A stretch of 64,000 bases of DNA, from assembly GCF_020035535.1 (NCBI RefSeq), contig NZ_CP083350.1, positions 1,808,501-1,872,500 on the forward strand, in the 5' to 3' direction. The stretch's first letter is position 1. Every line of letters begins with the position of its first letter. A program made the translations under genes and the position numbers. Of the stretch, positions 54,490 through 63,187 are shown one piece after another. The DNA is from Ensifer adhaerens. GTDB lineage: Bacteria > Pseudomonadota > Alphaproteobacteria > Rhizobiales > Rhizobiaceae. The notes under the pieces are model-generated. The model ran no database searches. It saw nothing but the letters and a program-made list of their open reading frames with translations, and was not told the origin of the DNA.

Positions 54490-55830
54490 ATGACGGACGC
54501 AGCCAAAGTACAGGAACTGACATGGTACGCGGAGGTTCCGCGATCCATCTGGCAACACACGTTGATCGGCTTTGTGCTGATCGGTGTCACATTCGGCGGT
54601 TTTGGTGCCTGGGCTGTTACCGCACCGTTGGCTGCGGCGATCATCGCCCAGGGAAGTTTCGTCGCGACGGGCCAGAACAAGGTGATCCAGCATTTCGAAG
54701 GCGGGATCATCAAGGAAATCCTGGTCAGTGAGGGCGACCACGTCACCGCAGACCAGCCGTTGATCCGCCTGGACGAGACAGCGGCACAGGCGAACGAACG
54801 CCAGTTCTTCCTGCGGCGGGCACGGTTGGAGGCGATTGTTGCTCGACTGAACGCACAGGCCCACGGTCTCAAGGAGATCGCGCTGCCGGAGGCGATCACG
54901 GAGCATCTGAAGGATGACCCGGAGATCCGCCCGATCGTGCAAAGCCAGCAGCTAAATTTCCAGACCTGGAGAAGCAAGCTCGACAGCGATATTGGTCTGT
55001 TGAAGCGCAACATCGAGAGCCTGGAGTTTCGCTCCGAAGGTTTTCAGGAGCAGCTGAAGGCGGTCCGCGAGCAGCGCGCCCTTCTCGACGAAGAATATGC
55101 CGGCAAGAAAGTGCTGCTGGCAAAAGACCTGATCCGCAAGACGGAGATCAAGACCATCCAGCGTGCGATCGCCGATGCCGAAGGTCAGATCGGCAGGCTG
55201 ATGTCCGAAGTCTCGGAAACGGGTGCACAGATCCTGAAGCAGGAGCAACAGGTCAACCAGACGGAAGAGAGCTACAAAGAGGCGGCGCTCGACGAGTTGC
55301 AGAAAGCTGAAGCCGAACTGGACACCGTGCGCGAGCAGTTGCGCGGGGCGACCAACGTGCTGCGCCGCGCCACGATCAATGCACCGGTGACCGGCACGGT
55401 CATCCGGATGCACTACCACACGTCAGGCGGCGTCATCGAAAGCGGCAAGCCGATCATGGAAATCCTGCCGGCCGATGTGCCCCTCATCATCGAGGCGCAG
55501 GTCCTGCGCACCGAGATCGACAACATCAAGGTCGGCGAGAAGGCAACCGTACGCCTGACGGCGCTTAACCAGCGCACGACGCCGGTGCTGAACGGCCAGG
55601 TTTTCTACCTGTCCGCCGATGCGTTACCCGTGCAGACGCAGGATGGTACGCGCGAGGTTTACCTCGCCCGCGTCAGCCTGCCGGCAAGTGAGCTCGCAAG
55701 GGTCCATAACTTCGCCGTGACGCCGGGCATGCCGGCTGAAATCCTCATCCAGACGGCGGAGCGGACCTTCTTCGATTATCTCACGAAGCCGATCCGCGAC
55801 AGCATGGCTCGCGCTTTCATGGAAAACTAA
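54490..55830 (+). CDS. HlyD-family type I secretion adaptor
   Basis: Periplasmic adaptor of 446 residues, partner of the ATPase just upstream. One N-terminal membrane helix (HTLIGFVLIGVTFGGFGAWAVTAPL), the lipoyl half-motif FVATGQNKVIQHFEGGIIKEILVSEGD, a long coiled coil (about 120-300), and C-terminal VTPGMPAEILIQTAERTFFDYLTKPIRDSMARAFMEN. It lacks the long N-terminal tail of the 23761 adaptor. It closes the operon; a hairpin follows. Confidence 0.94.
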   Translation: MTDAAKVQELTWYAEVPRSIWQHTLIGFVLIGVTFGGFGAWAVTAPLAAAIIAQGSFVATGQNKVIQHFEGGIIKEILVSEGDHVTADQPLIRLDETAAQANERQFFLRRARLEAIVARLNAQAHGLKEIALPEAITEHLKDDPEIRPIVQSQQLNFQTWRSKLDSDIGLLKRNIESLEFRSEGFQEQLKAVREQRALLDEEYAGKKVLLAKDLIRKTEIKTIQRAIADAEGQIGRLMSEVSETGAQILKQEQQVNQTEESYKEAALDELQKAEAELDTVREQLRGATNVLRRATINAPVTGTVIRMHYHTSGGVIESGKPIMEILPADVPLIIEAQVLRTEIDNIKVGEKATVRLTALNQRTTPVLNGQVFYLSADALPVQTQDGTREVYLARVSLPASELARVHNFAVTPGMPAEILIQTAERTFFDYLTKPIRDSMARAFMEN

Positions 55831-55836
55831 GCAAGG

Positions 55837-55857
55837 CCCCTCGAACGCCGTTCGGGG
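55837..55857 (+). terminator. Hairpin after the secretion operon
   Basis: CCCC-T-CGAAC (55837-55846), loop GCC, GTTCG-GGG (55850-55857). It is followed by no T-run; moderately convincing terminator between convergent genes. Confidence 0.45.
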
Positions 55858-55931
55858 AGCCGTGCCCTTGCCTGGCATCGCCCAGATGACGACGCGGCAG
55901 AGAGAGAAGGTTACGTACTTCTCCCCAGCCC

Positions 55932-56555
55932 TCAGTTCGCGGCGAAGCAATAGAACAGGCCTTCGCCGCCCGTACCCTTGAAGGCTTCCACGGTGCATCC
56001 GCCTCGCGTCGCGTGCGACGAGTTCCAGGATTTCGCTTCGGCGGAATCGTTCAGGCCCGTGCGGTCGCTGTGGCCGACGATCGCCGCGCCGTCGGCGCCG
56101 CCCATCGTCCAGTTGCCGCAGGTATCCGGTGCGGCGGTGCCATCCGCCTTTGAGCCGGTCAGGATGTCATGGCGGTTGGGGGTGTCGCCGCGACCGTTGA
56201 TGATCTCGCCCTTCTCGTTGAGCGCGGTCTGTTTGGTGAGGTTGTTCTTGTCGCTGTGCAGGGAAGCGACGTCGTCGGCGATCTTCTCGCCCTTGGCGTT
56301 GTACCATGGCCCCTTGCCGATCCTGTCCTTTGCATTTTCGCTATCGGTGGACAGGTAGGCCTTCCAGGTCTTGCCGGTCGATCCGGCCGTCTTTGCCAAG
56401 GCGTCGCAATAGGCGTCGGCGCCTGCGAGCCCGCCGAGATCGCCGCCCTTTCCCGGGTTCACGCTGGTGACGAAGAAACTCATGCTGGTGTCCTGAGCAT
56501 GGGCCGCTCCGGAGCAGGCCAGGACGAATGCGAGGGCTGCAAGTCCGCTTTTCAT
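55932..56555 (-). CDS. Secreted lectin-like protein
   Basis: Periplasmic or exported protein of 207 residues with a signal peptide (MKSGLAALAFVLACSGAAHA-QD). Mature part has the pattern SFFVTSVNPGKGGDLGGLAGADAYCDALAKTAGSTGKTWKAYLST, matching DUF1554/C-type-lectin-like domains where GADAYC and WKAYLS recur, plus a C-terminal pair of cysteines (RGGCTVEAFKG, GLFYCFAAN). Ligand unknown. GGGAGAG lies before the ATG. It is convergent with the second secretion operon; the adjacency may be coincidental. Confidence 0.8.
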   Translation of the reverse strand: MKSGLAALAFVLACSGAAHAQDTSMSFFVTSVNPGKGGDLGGLAGADAYCDALAKTAGSTGKTWKAYLSTDSENAKDRIGKGPWYNAKGEKIADDVASLHSDKNNLTKQTALNEKGEIINGRGDTPNRHDILTGSKADGTAAPDTCGNWTMGGADGAAIVGHSDRTGLNDSAEAKSWNSSHATRGGCTVEAFKGTGGEGLFYCFAAN

Positions 56556-56735
56556 TGGTCTCTCTCCCGTCTGGTTTCGGGCAGAAGCCTAATGGTCGCG
56601 CTTGGTGGAGTAAAATCGAAATGGCGTGATGAACGAGGGGGATTGGTGCGGGGTCTGGCATCGTGTTGCGCGGGGCGCATGGCTGGCTTGCGAAATCCCG
56701 TCTACGACTTCGGCGCGATCCCTGTATATTCAAAT
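56556..56735. promoter_or_regulatory. Upstream region of the small RNA
   Basis: Left half carries the lectin-like gene's leader. TATATT at 56725-56730 fits a -10 box for the small RNA, with the transcript start near 56736. A good -35 at the standard distance is not seen, so an alternative sigma factor or activator is possible. Confidence 0.5.
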
Positions 56736-56895
56736 CATCGAAGCGATGCACCTCCTCCCGCAGAGCTTCGACAGGCGAACGACCTTCTCCTCCTCCCAAA
56801 GGTCGTTTGCGAGATCAGCGCCACTCCTCCTCCTAAGGCTGCTGATCGGTTTTCTAAGAGCCTGCCGCTCCTCCCGCGGCGGGCTCTTTTGTTTT
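56736..56895 (+). ncRNA. Trans-acting small RNA with CCUCC loops, cuckoo/ar14-like
   Basis: About 160 nt of consecutive hairpins, each with an anti-Shine-Dalgarno loop. Hairpin 1: TCGAAGC (56738-56744) with GCTTCGA (56765-56771), loop CCTCCTCCC. Hairpin 2: AACGACCTT (56778-56786) with AAGGTCGTT (56799-56807), loop CTCCTCCTCCC. Hairpin 3: GATCAGCGCC (56813-56822) with GGCTGCTGATC (56837-56847), loop with CTCCTCCTCC. Hairpin 4: AGAGCC-T-GCCGC with GCGGC-G-GGCTCT (56857-56887), loop TCCTCCC, then TTTTGTTTT, an intrinsic terminator. This matches the alpha-proteobacterial cuckoo RNAs (ar14/NfeR1 and CcsR-like), which bind ribosome sites in target mRNAs. Four loops is more than NfeR1, which has three stem-loops. 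No open frame uses it. It ends 92 bp before the small membrane protein gene. Confidence 0.88.
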
Positions 56896-56987
56896 CAACC
56901 TCCGCACATGCCCCGAAATGAGCTTGGCGCGGTCCGGCTCTGCGGAACAAAGTGCCCGCCGGATCGTTGAGCCGCCAGGAGGTTTCG

Positions 56988-57404
56988 ATGTCTATCCGTC
57001 AGTCGAAATCCAATGTGGAACCGAAAACACCGCGATGGGCGTTTCACCATGGTGCGGGACGTCTCCGTCGGGCAGGAAGCGACGAGGCACGCAGCCGGCC
57101 GACCAATGAAGCACAGCAGGCGCAGATCGTCGACGCGGGCGACGGCGGGCTCGTTGCGCCGGACCTTGCAGGCGACCTTGCACCCGATCGCAACCACCAA
57201 CCGCCTCCGCACGACTATAGCCGTGCTTCGCTCAAACGCGGCAAGCTGCCTGCCGCCCAGAATATGCGCGACGAAGATGGTGCCGGCGGGCCGGTGTGGC
57301 TGGCTGTGCTCGGCGATAACACCAGTGAAGCCATGCGACAGTTCATGGGACTGGTTCTTGCATTTATCTTCCTGTCGGCGGTTTTCTTCTGGTTTCTCGC
57401 GTAG
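56988..57404 (+). CDS. Small membrane protein of unknown function
   Basis: Protein of 138 residues with a charged, disordered N-terminal two thirds (MSIRQSKSNVEPKTPRWAF, NHQPPPHDYSRASLKRGKLP) and one C-terminal membrane helix (FMGLVLAFIFLSAVFFWFLA). AGGAGG precedes the ATG at 56988 by 5 nt, supporting reality. I do not recognise the family. It follows the small RNA's terminator, so it has its own promoter or relies on read-through. Its strong AGGAGG site could itself be bound by the CCUCC loops of the small RNA. Confidence 0.72.
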   Translation: MSIRQSKSNVEPKTPRWAFHHGAGRLRRAGSDEARSRPTNEAQQAQIVDAGDGGLVAPDLAGDLAPDRNHQPPPHDYSRASLKRGKLPAAQNMRDEDGAGGPVWLAVLGDNTSEAMRQFMGLVLAFIFLSAVFFWFLA

Positions 57405-57534
57405 CGCGACGAGGACGCGCGTAGTGTCCCTCGAAATCTCCGGGCATCGACGATACAGCCGCGGTTGACGAAGGGCGGCGACACCCTAGATAACCGGCGA
57501 CACCCCGCCTCCTTCCAATGTCAGCGAGCTCATC

Positions 57535-58506
57535 ATGCACTACAGAACCTTCGGCCGTGGCGGCCTTCGCGTTTCCGAAATCGGCTATGGCGCTTGGGGC
57601 ATCGGCAAGAGCCATTGGCAGGGAGCGCGCGACGACGAATCCGCCCGCGCGCTCAACCGTGCCGTCGATCTCGGCCTCAACTTCATCGATACGGCGCTCG
57701 GTTACGGCCAGGGCCACAGCGAAAAGCTGATCGGGGCTTTGTTGCGCGAGCGCTCGGAGACGATCCATGTCGCGACCAAGATCCCGCCGAAGAACATGCA
57801 ATGGCCCGCCCATGCCGGTACGCCGGCCGAGCAGACCTTTCCGGCCGACCATGTGATCGCCTGCACTGAGACGAGCCTGCGTAACCTCGGCGTCGAGACG
57901 ATCGACGTGCAGCAGTTCCATGTCTGGTCGGACGAATGGGTCGGTCGCGGCGACTGGCTGGAGGCGGTCGAACGGCTGAAGCGCGACGGCAAGATCCGCT
58001 TCTTCGGTGTTTCGATCAACGACTACGAGCCGGACAATGCGCTCCGGCTGATCGAGACCGGCGTCGTCGACAGCGTCCAGGTGATCTACAACATCTTCGA
58101 ACAGGCGCCGGAAGAAAAGCTGCTGCCCGCGTGCCTCAAGCACAATGTCGGCGTCATCGTCCGTGTGGCGCTCGACGAAGGCGGCCTGACCGGGCAGATC
58201 CGTTCCGACACGGTCTTCCCCGAGGGCGATTTTCGCGAGACGTACTTCCGTGGCGAGCGCAAGCGTGAGGTCGAGGAACGCACGCAGAAGATCGTTGAGG
58301 ACCTGCAGATCGCCCCGGATGCACTTGCCGAAACGGCTCTGCGCTTCGTGCTCAGCCACCCGGCCGTATCGACCGTCATTCCCGGCATGCGCTCGGTCCG
58401 TAACGTCGAGCGCAACTGCGCCATCGGCGATGGCCTCGGCTTGCCGGACGCGCAGCGTGCAAAGCTGAGCGCCCACCGCTGGCAGCGCAACTTCTACAGG
58501 GATTGA
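57535..58506 (+). CDS. Aldo/keto reductase
   Basis: NADP-dependent oxidoreductase of 323 residues. Catalytic tetrad D52, Y57 and K82 lie in [12 protein letters not shown] and VATKIPPKN, with H in [11 protein letters not shown]. The C-terminal [21 protein letters not shown] block binds the cofactor phosphate. Likely reduces aldehydes or sugars in the cytosol; the TIM-barrel subfamily is the AKR11/12-like group. Lone gene, 130 bp after the small membrane protein. Confidence 0.93.
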   Translation: MHYRTFGRGGLRVSEIGYGAWGIGKSHWQGARDDESARALNRAVDLGLNFIDTALGYGQGHSEKLIGALLRERSETIHVATKIPPKNMQWPAHAGTPAEQTFPADHVIACTETSLRNLGVETIDVQQFHVWSDEWVGRGDWLEAVERLKRDGKIRFFGVSINDYEPDNALRLIETGVVDSVQVIYNIFEQAPEEKLLPACLKHNVGVIVRVALDEGGLTGQIRSDTVFPEGDFRETYFRGERKREVEERTQKIVEDLQIAPDALAETALRFVLSHPAVSTVIPGMRSVRNVERNCAIGDGLGLPDAQRAKLSAHRWQRNFYRD

Positions 58507-58643
58507 GCAGCCCGGCGGCCATCGGCTGCCTGGCGGCTAAAACACTCCCTCCAAGGGATTCTTGCCGCCGGACGACGGCTCTTTCGGTGCCCTGCGCGTC
58601 TGGATGTGCTATCCATATGGTTGCAGGAGCCCGGGGGGCGCCG

Positions 58644-60374
58644 ATGGAACAAAAGCTATCCGTCATCATGGCCGCGGACGTTGCCGGCTATAGCCGGCTG
58701 ATGGAGCTCGACGAGAAGGGTACGCTTGCGGCCCTGATGGCTCATCGACAGGAGCTTTGGGACCTCGAGGTCGCCGCGCATCGCGGGCGCATCGTCAAGC
58801 TCATCGGCGACGGCATGCTGGTGGAATTCCGTGCCGTGGAAGACGCAGTTCTCTGCGCGGTCGAGATCCAGCGGGGAATGCGGAGCAGAAACGCAGGCAT
58901 AAACGCGGATCGCCGGATAGATTTTCGCATCGGGATCAACATTGGCGACATCCTTTTTGAAGACGGCGACGTCTATGGCGACGGCGTCAATGTGGCGGCG
59001 CGCATCGAGGGTCTCGCCAAACCGGGTGGTGTATCCGTCTCCTCCTCGGTCCACGACACCTTGGGCGGTCGCCTGGGCATCCGCTTCGAGGATGCGGGCG
59101 AGCAGGCATTGAAGAACATCGGCCGCCCCGTCCACATCTACAATGTCTCCATCGACGCCGCCGGGTCTGGGCCTGCCGCACTCATGGCGCCACCATCACA
59201 AGAGGTGCGAGAAAATCCCCCGGTTAAGTCGGGTCGGACGCTTCTCCATGTGTCGCGCTTCGCAAATCTGAGCGGCAATCCGGACCAGGAGTATTTCGCG
59301 GCCGGCATAACGCAGGATGTCGTCGCAGCATTGTCGCGCTTCTCCGGGCTGAACGTGATTGTTCGGGTGCCGCGCGTCGAGCCGCAACACCAAGCATCAG
59401 CCAGCTACTACACGCTGGAAGGCAGCGTCAGGCGCGGTGGCGACCGTATCCGGGTCAATGCGAGCCTGACGAACGCCACTGGCGAACACATCTGGGCGGA
59501 GAAATACGATTTCGAGCTCGTCGACATGTTTGACGTCCAGGACGAGTTGTCCCGCTCGATTCCGGCCGCCTTGAATGTCAAAATCGAAGAAGCTGAACGA
59601 TACAGGGTTCTCGCCGAGCCGCTCAAAGGGTCGAGCGCCTACGATTTCTATCTGCGTGGTCGACACATTGAAATGAGCCTGAAACCGGATGAGGGCAGGT
59701 TGGCGAAGGAGATGTTCCTTGCAGCGATTGACGCTGATCCGGCTTATGCGCGCGGCTATCTGGGGCTGGCCTGGCTGGAGATCCGCAAGCTGAAGTGGAA
59801 CGAGCGCGTTGACATGGAAACTACGCTCGCCAATGCCTTCGCCTGGGCAAACAAGGCGCTGGAGCGTAGCCCCCGCGACGCCGACGTGCACTGGGCGCTC
59901 GGCGTCGTGCACCTCTGGAGGCGCGAGGCTGAGCGGGCCATCGGGTGCTACGAGCGCGGTCGCGAACTGGCGCCCAACAATTGCGATTTGCTCGCGGAGT
60001 ATTGCGATGCCCTGGGCTATCTCGGTCTTCTTCAAGACGCGATCAGGATCGGAGAGCTGGCCCTGCGGCTGAACCCCAGTCGCCCCGACTGGTATTTCTG
60101 GAACGTCGCTGCCGCGAAATATCTCTCGGGCCAATACGCAGAGGCGTTGGCGCTCCTGGAAAAGATGGCCGATCTTGGTTCGGCCTATCGATTGCTCGCC
60201 GCAACCTACGCGCAACTCGGGCGGCTGGAGGACGCACGTCGTGCCGCTGCCGAACTCCTGAAGCTCAATCCGGAATTCTCGATCGAACGATACGGTTCTC
60301 GCGCACCCTATCGGGATGAGGCCTTGCTCGCGCGTTATGTTGAAGGCCTGCGGCTTGCGGGCTTGCCGGAATGA
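58644..60374 (+). CDS. Class III adenylate/guanylate cyclase with TolB-like and TPR domains
   Basis: Predicted soluble signalling enzyme of 576 residues. Cyclase domain (1-165): metal aspartates D12 in MAADVAGYS and D56 in LIGDGMLVEF; transition-state N116 and R120 in GDGVNVAARIEGLA. A TolB-like/FlgO segment follows (LLHVSRFANLSGNPDQEYFAAGITQDVVAALSRF), then TPR repeats to the C terminus (EMFLAAIDADPAYARGYLGLAWLEI ... AERAIGCYERGRELAPNNCDLLAEYCDALGYLG). This architecture is expanded in rhizobia. ATG 58644 follows a GGGGGG stretch; the frame is open to 58503. Effector unknown. Confidence 0.92.
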   Translation: MEQKLSVIMAADVAGYSRLMELDEKGTLAALMAHRQELWDLEVAAHRGRIVKLIGDGMLVEFRAVEDAVLCAVEIQRGMRSRNAGINADRRIDFRIGINIGDILFEDGDVYGDGVNVAARIEGLAKPGGVSVSSSVHDTLGGRLGIRFEDAGEQALKNIGRPVHIYNVSIDAAGSGPAALMAPPSQEVRENPPVKSGRTLLHVSRFANLSGNPDQEYFAAGITQDVVAALSRFSGLNVIVRVPRVEPQHQASASYYTLEGSVRRGGDRIRVNASLTNATGEHIWAEKYDFELVDMFDVQDELSRSIPAALNVKIEEAERYRVLAEPLKGSSAYDFYLRGRHIEMSLKPDEGRLAKEMFLAAIDADPAYARGYLGLAWLEIRKLKWNERVDMETTLANAFAWANKALERSPRDADVHWALGVVHLWRREAERAIGCYERGRELAPNNCDLLAEYCDALGYLGLLQDAIRIGELALRLNPSRPDWYFWNVAAAKYLSGQYAEALALLEKMADLGSAYRLLAATYAQLGRLEDARRAAAELLKLNPEFSIERYGSRAPYRDEALLARYVEGLRLAGLPE

Positions 60375-60419
60375 TGCTCGGAGGGGCCGCATCGGCCGCA
60401 TTCAGTGGGAGGAAAGGCA

Positions 60420-60800
60420 ATGTCGGAAACGGTCAACGTCCGTTACATGGTCGACGACGTGGAGGCGGCGGTCGCCTGGTACACGACCCATCTCGGCTTT
60501 TTGTTGCTGTCGAGCTACGCGCCGGCCTTCGCGGATGTCCAGCGCGGTGCGCTACGGCTGCTGCTCAGTGGACCGACGAGTTCGGCCGGCAGGCCGATGC
60601 CGGACGGCGAAAAGCCAGCGCCGGGCGGCTGGAACCGCATCCATCTCATCGTCGATGACCTCGACGCCGAAGTGGAGCGGCTGCGCCGCGCCGGTGTCAT
60701 GTTCCGCAATGACATCGTAACCGGTCCCGGCGGGGCGCAGATCCTGTTGATCGACCCCTCCGGAAATGTCGTCGAGCTGTTTCAGCCGGCGCGACGATAG
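60420..60800 (+). CDS. VOC/glyoxalase-fold protein
   Basis: Small metalloprotein of 126 residues with two beta-alpha-beta-beta-beta halves: VNVRYMVDDVEAAVAWYTTHLGF and WNRIHLIVDDLDAEVERLRRAGV, ending AQILLIDPSGNVVELFQPARR (metal-ligand E). Members include glyoxalase I-like, dioxygenase and resistance proteins; no specific activity can be named. GGAGGAAAGGC precedes the ATG, 46 bp after the cyclase stop, so it may be co-transcribed. Confidence 0.9.
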   Translation: MSETVNVRYMVDDVEAAVAWYTTHLGFLLLSSYAPAFADVQRGALRLLLSGPTSSAGRPMPDGEKPAPGGWNRIHLIVDDLDAEVERLRRAGVMFRNDIVTGPGGAQILLIDPSGNVVELFQPARR

Positions 60801-60865
60801 CGACCGCGCGCGTCCCGGTCGTTGATGCCGCTCGCACCCCTGGGATGCGAGTGCCGCGCCGGGTC

Positions 60866-61291
60866 TCAGCCGGCGCTGGTGTCGACCACTTCGAAATCGT
60901 GCGTGATCGTCGCGGTCTTGGCGAGCATCGCCGAGGCCGAGCAGTATTTTTCGATCGAAAGCGAAACGGCGCGCTCGACCTTGTTGACCGCGAGCCCACG
61001 TCCCTTGACGATGAAGTGCATGTGAATGCGGGTAAAGACGCGCGGCTCGGTCTCGGCGCGGTCAGCATCGAGCTCGACGACGCAGTCTTCGACTGGCTCG
61101 CGGCCCTTTTCCAGGATGTGCACGACATCATAGGCCGAGCAGCCACCGGTGCCGATCAGCACCAGTTCCATCGGGCTCGGCCCCGGAGTGCGTCCTTCCT
61201 CACCGAAGGCGGTACCCAATACGACTTTGTGGCCGCTACCGGATTCTCCGACGAAGGTCCGGTCTTCCACCCATTTGACGCGTGCTTTCAT
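60866..61291 (-). CDS. OsmC family protein
   Basis: OsmC/Ohr-fold protein of 141 residues, YhfA-like branch. Catalytic cysteines lie in GTGGCSAYDVVHIL and EKYCSASAM; the RTPGPSPMELVLIGTGGC block is characteristic. Likely reduces organic peroxides or acts in sulfur chemistry in the cytosol. AGGACGAG precedes the ATG. It is divergent from the methyltransferase gene and convergent with the VOC gene. Confidence 0.92.
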   Translation of the reverse strand: MKARVKWVEDRTFVGESGSGHKVVLGTAFGEEGRTPGPSPMELVLIGTGGCSAYDVVHILEKGREPVEDCVVELDADRAETEPRVFTRIHMHFIVKGRGLAVNKVERAVSLSIEKYCSASAMLAKTATITHDFEVVDTSAG

Positions 61292-61446
61292 GTGTCTCGT
61301 CCTGTTGCAGCTATGCCCCGATCATAGACCAGCGCGGCCGATGATCGCCTGTTCACATAACGTCTCGAAGGGTTTTCGCAAATGGTCCGCTTCCGTTAAA
61401 ATGGAAAGCCTGCGCCACGCGCGCGAAACCGGCAAGGATTGATCGG

Positions 61447-61929
61447 ATGAACGAGACGACCGGAAATGCGCCTGACAGGTCCGGCGCGGTGGTGCACCCG
61501 CCGATCGCCTGGGTGCTGGCGGTGGGTGGCGGCCTCGTGCTTGATCGGCTCTACCCGCTGCCGTTCGTGCCTGCCATGGTGCCCGACGCCTTGGTCGGTG
61601 GCATCGTGTTTCTCGCAGGATTGGCGCTGCTCATCTGGGCAGCCATGACCTTCGGCCGTGCGGGAACCGAAATCCAGATCAACCGGCCGACATCGAAAAT
61701 CGTCGAAATCGGTCCCTACCGCTTTACGCGCAATCCGATCTACACCGGCATGTTCCTGGGCCTGATCGGCTTTTCCATCGTCTTCGACAGCCTCTGGCTG
61801 CTGATCCTGCTCGTGCCCTTCTATCTCGTCATCCGCTACGGCGTCGTGGCGCGCGAGGAGGCCTATCTCGAGCGCAAGTTTGGTGATGTCTATCGCGATT
61901 ACAAGACGCGCGTCAGGCGCTGGCTCTAG
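61447..61929 (+). CDS. Isoprenylcysteine carboxyl methyltransferase-like membrane protein
   Basis: Integral membrane protein of 160 residues with about five helices, ICMT/phospholipid methyltransferase-like. The C-terminal cofactor site EIGPYRFTRNPIYTGMFLGLIGF ... REEAYLERKFGDVYRDYKTRVRRWL is diagnostic of the ICMT-like family, with E in REE and the RNPIY loop. Substrate may be a lipid or small molecule; bacterial members are mostly uncharacterised. AAGGAT stands before the ATG. Confidence 0.9.
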   Translation: MNETTGNAPDRSGAVVHPPIAWVLAVGGGLVLDRLYPLPFVPAMVPDALVGGIVFLAGLALLIWAAMTFGRAGTEIQINRPTSKIVEIGPYRFTRNPIYTGMFLGLIGFSIVFDSLWLLILLVPFYLVIRYGVVAREEAYLERKFGDVYRDYKTRVRRWL

Positions 61930-61962
61930 ACCACGATCGCCCGACACATTTCCGCGTCCCGC

Positions 61963-63165
61963 TCAAGCCGCGTGAACCTGGCACGCAGCGTTTGAAACCG
62001 CCCGCAGCGCTTCGGCAAGCCGCTCGACGTCGCGCGGCAACAGGCCGGCGATGTTGATGCGACCGTTCGATGTTCCGTAAATGCCGAAATCCTCGCGAAG
62101 TCGGTTCATCTCGTGCGGGTCGAGTGGCAGCAGCGAGAACAGGCCTTTTTGCCGGCGCAATGCCTGGAACAATTCCGGAGCGCCGCAGGCAGCAAGCGCA
62201 TCGGCGAGATCTCGACGAATATCGGCGACGCGCCGGCGGCAGGTGTCCAGTTCGGCAAGCCACGTTTTGGGGCTTTCGAGGAGCTGCGCTGCAATCGCGG
62301 CGCCGTGCTCCGGCGGCATGGAATAGTTGGCCCGCGTGATCCTCTCCAGCGTGGCGCGAATGTTGGCGAGCGGGCCTCGGTCGGGCGCAATCACCATCGC
62401 CGCGCCGCTGCGTTCGCAATAGAGGCCCATGTTCTTGGAGCAGCTTGCAGCGACCAGCACCGTGTCGAGTTCTTTAGCGAAATGGCGCAGGCCCGCGGCG
62501 TCCTGTTCGATCCCGTCACCGAAGCCCTGATAGGCCATGTCGATCAGGGGTATCAGTCCCTTGTCCTTGCAAAGGCCGGCAAGCCGGCGCCACTGTTCGG
62601 GCGTCGGATCGATACCCGTCGGGTTGTGGCAGCAGCCATGCAGTAGAACGACGTCGCCCGGGCGAGCCTCCGCAAGATCCGCGATGACGGCGTCGAGATC
62701 CAGACCAGCATCGTTCTCCTGCCAGCGGAACGTTCGCACGCTGAGGCCTGCGGCTGTCATGATCGGGCGGTGGTTCACATAGCCGGGGTTGGTGTTCCAG
62801 ATCGTCGCGTATGGCGAGACGAGCGCGATGAAATCCGCAAGGATCCTGAGTGCGCCGGTGCCGCCGACCGTCTGGATCGTGCACTGACGGTCGAGCGCCT
62901 CGGCCCCTTCGCCGAGAAGGAGTCTCGACATTCCGTCGTTGAATGTCAGGTTGCCGGACAGGGCTCGGTAGGACTTGGAGACGGCGGCGGCAGCAAGGCG
63001 CACTTCCGCAGCCTGAACGGCCTGCATGACCGGAGTTTGGCCCGAAGCATCGCGATAGACGCCGACCACGAGGTCGATCTTGTCGGCCCGACGATCTTGC
63101 CGGAACGCATTGATGAGTGCCCATAACGGATCGGGTTCGGCAATTGGCAGAGCTGCGAGCATCAT
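61963..63165 (-). CDS. Aromatic/aspartate aminotransferase (TyrB-like)
   Basis: Fold-type I aminotransferase, class Ialpha, of 400 residues. PLP lysine K244 is in SCSKNMGLYCERSGA; the substrate arginine is in the C-terminal INIAGLL area (NGRINIAGL). The block VVLLHGCCHNPTGIDPT is family-defining. Transfers the amino group between aromatic or dicarboxylic amino acids and 2-oxoglutarate. AGGGGACC precedes the tandem ATGs. It is 22 bp downstream of the EamA permease on the same strand and probably co-transcribed, suggesting amino acid export or turnover. Confidence 0.92.
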   Translation of the reverse strand: MMLAALPIAEPDPLWALINAFRQDRRADKIDLVVGVYRDASGQTPVMQAVQAAEVRLAAAAVSKSYRALSGNLTFNDGMSRLLLGEGAEALDRQCTIQTVGGTGALRILADFIALVSPYATIWNTNPGYVNHRPIMTAAGLSVRTFRWQENDAGLDLDAVIADLAEARPGDVVLLHGCCHNPTGIDPTPEQWRRLAGLCKDKGLIPLIDMAYQGFGDGIEQDAAGLRHFAKELDTVLVAASCSKNMGLYCERSGAAMVIAPDRGPLANIRATLERITRANYSMPPEHGAAIAAQLLESPKTWLAELDTCRRRVADIRRDLADALAACGAPELFQALRRQKGLFSLLPLDPHEMNRLREDFGIYGTSNGRINIAGLLPRDVERLAEALRAVSNAACQVHAA

Positions 63166-63187
63166 TGGTCCCCTGTCGTATTTGAAA

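Noticed and set aside
56778..56807. Hairpin as a stand-alone terminator
   Set aside because: It is internal to a row of four hairpins; only the last is followed by a T-run.
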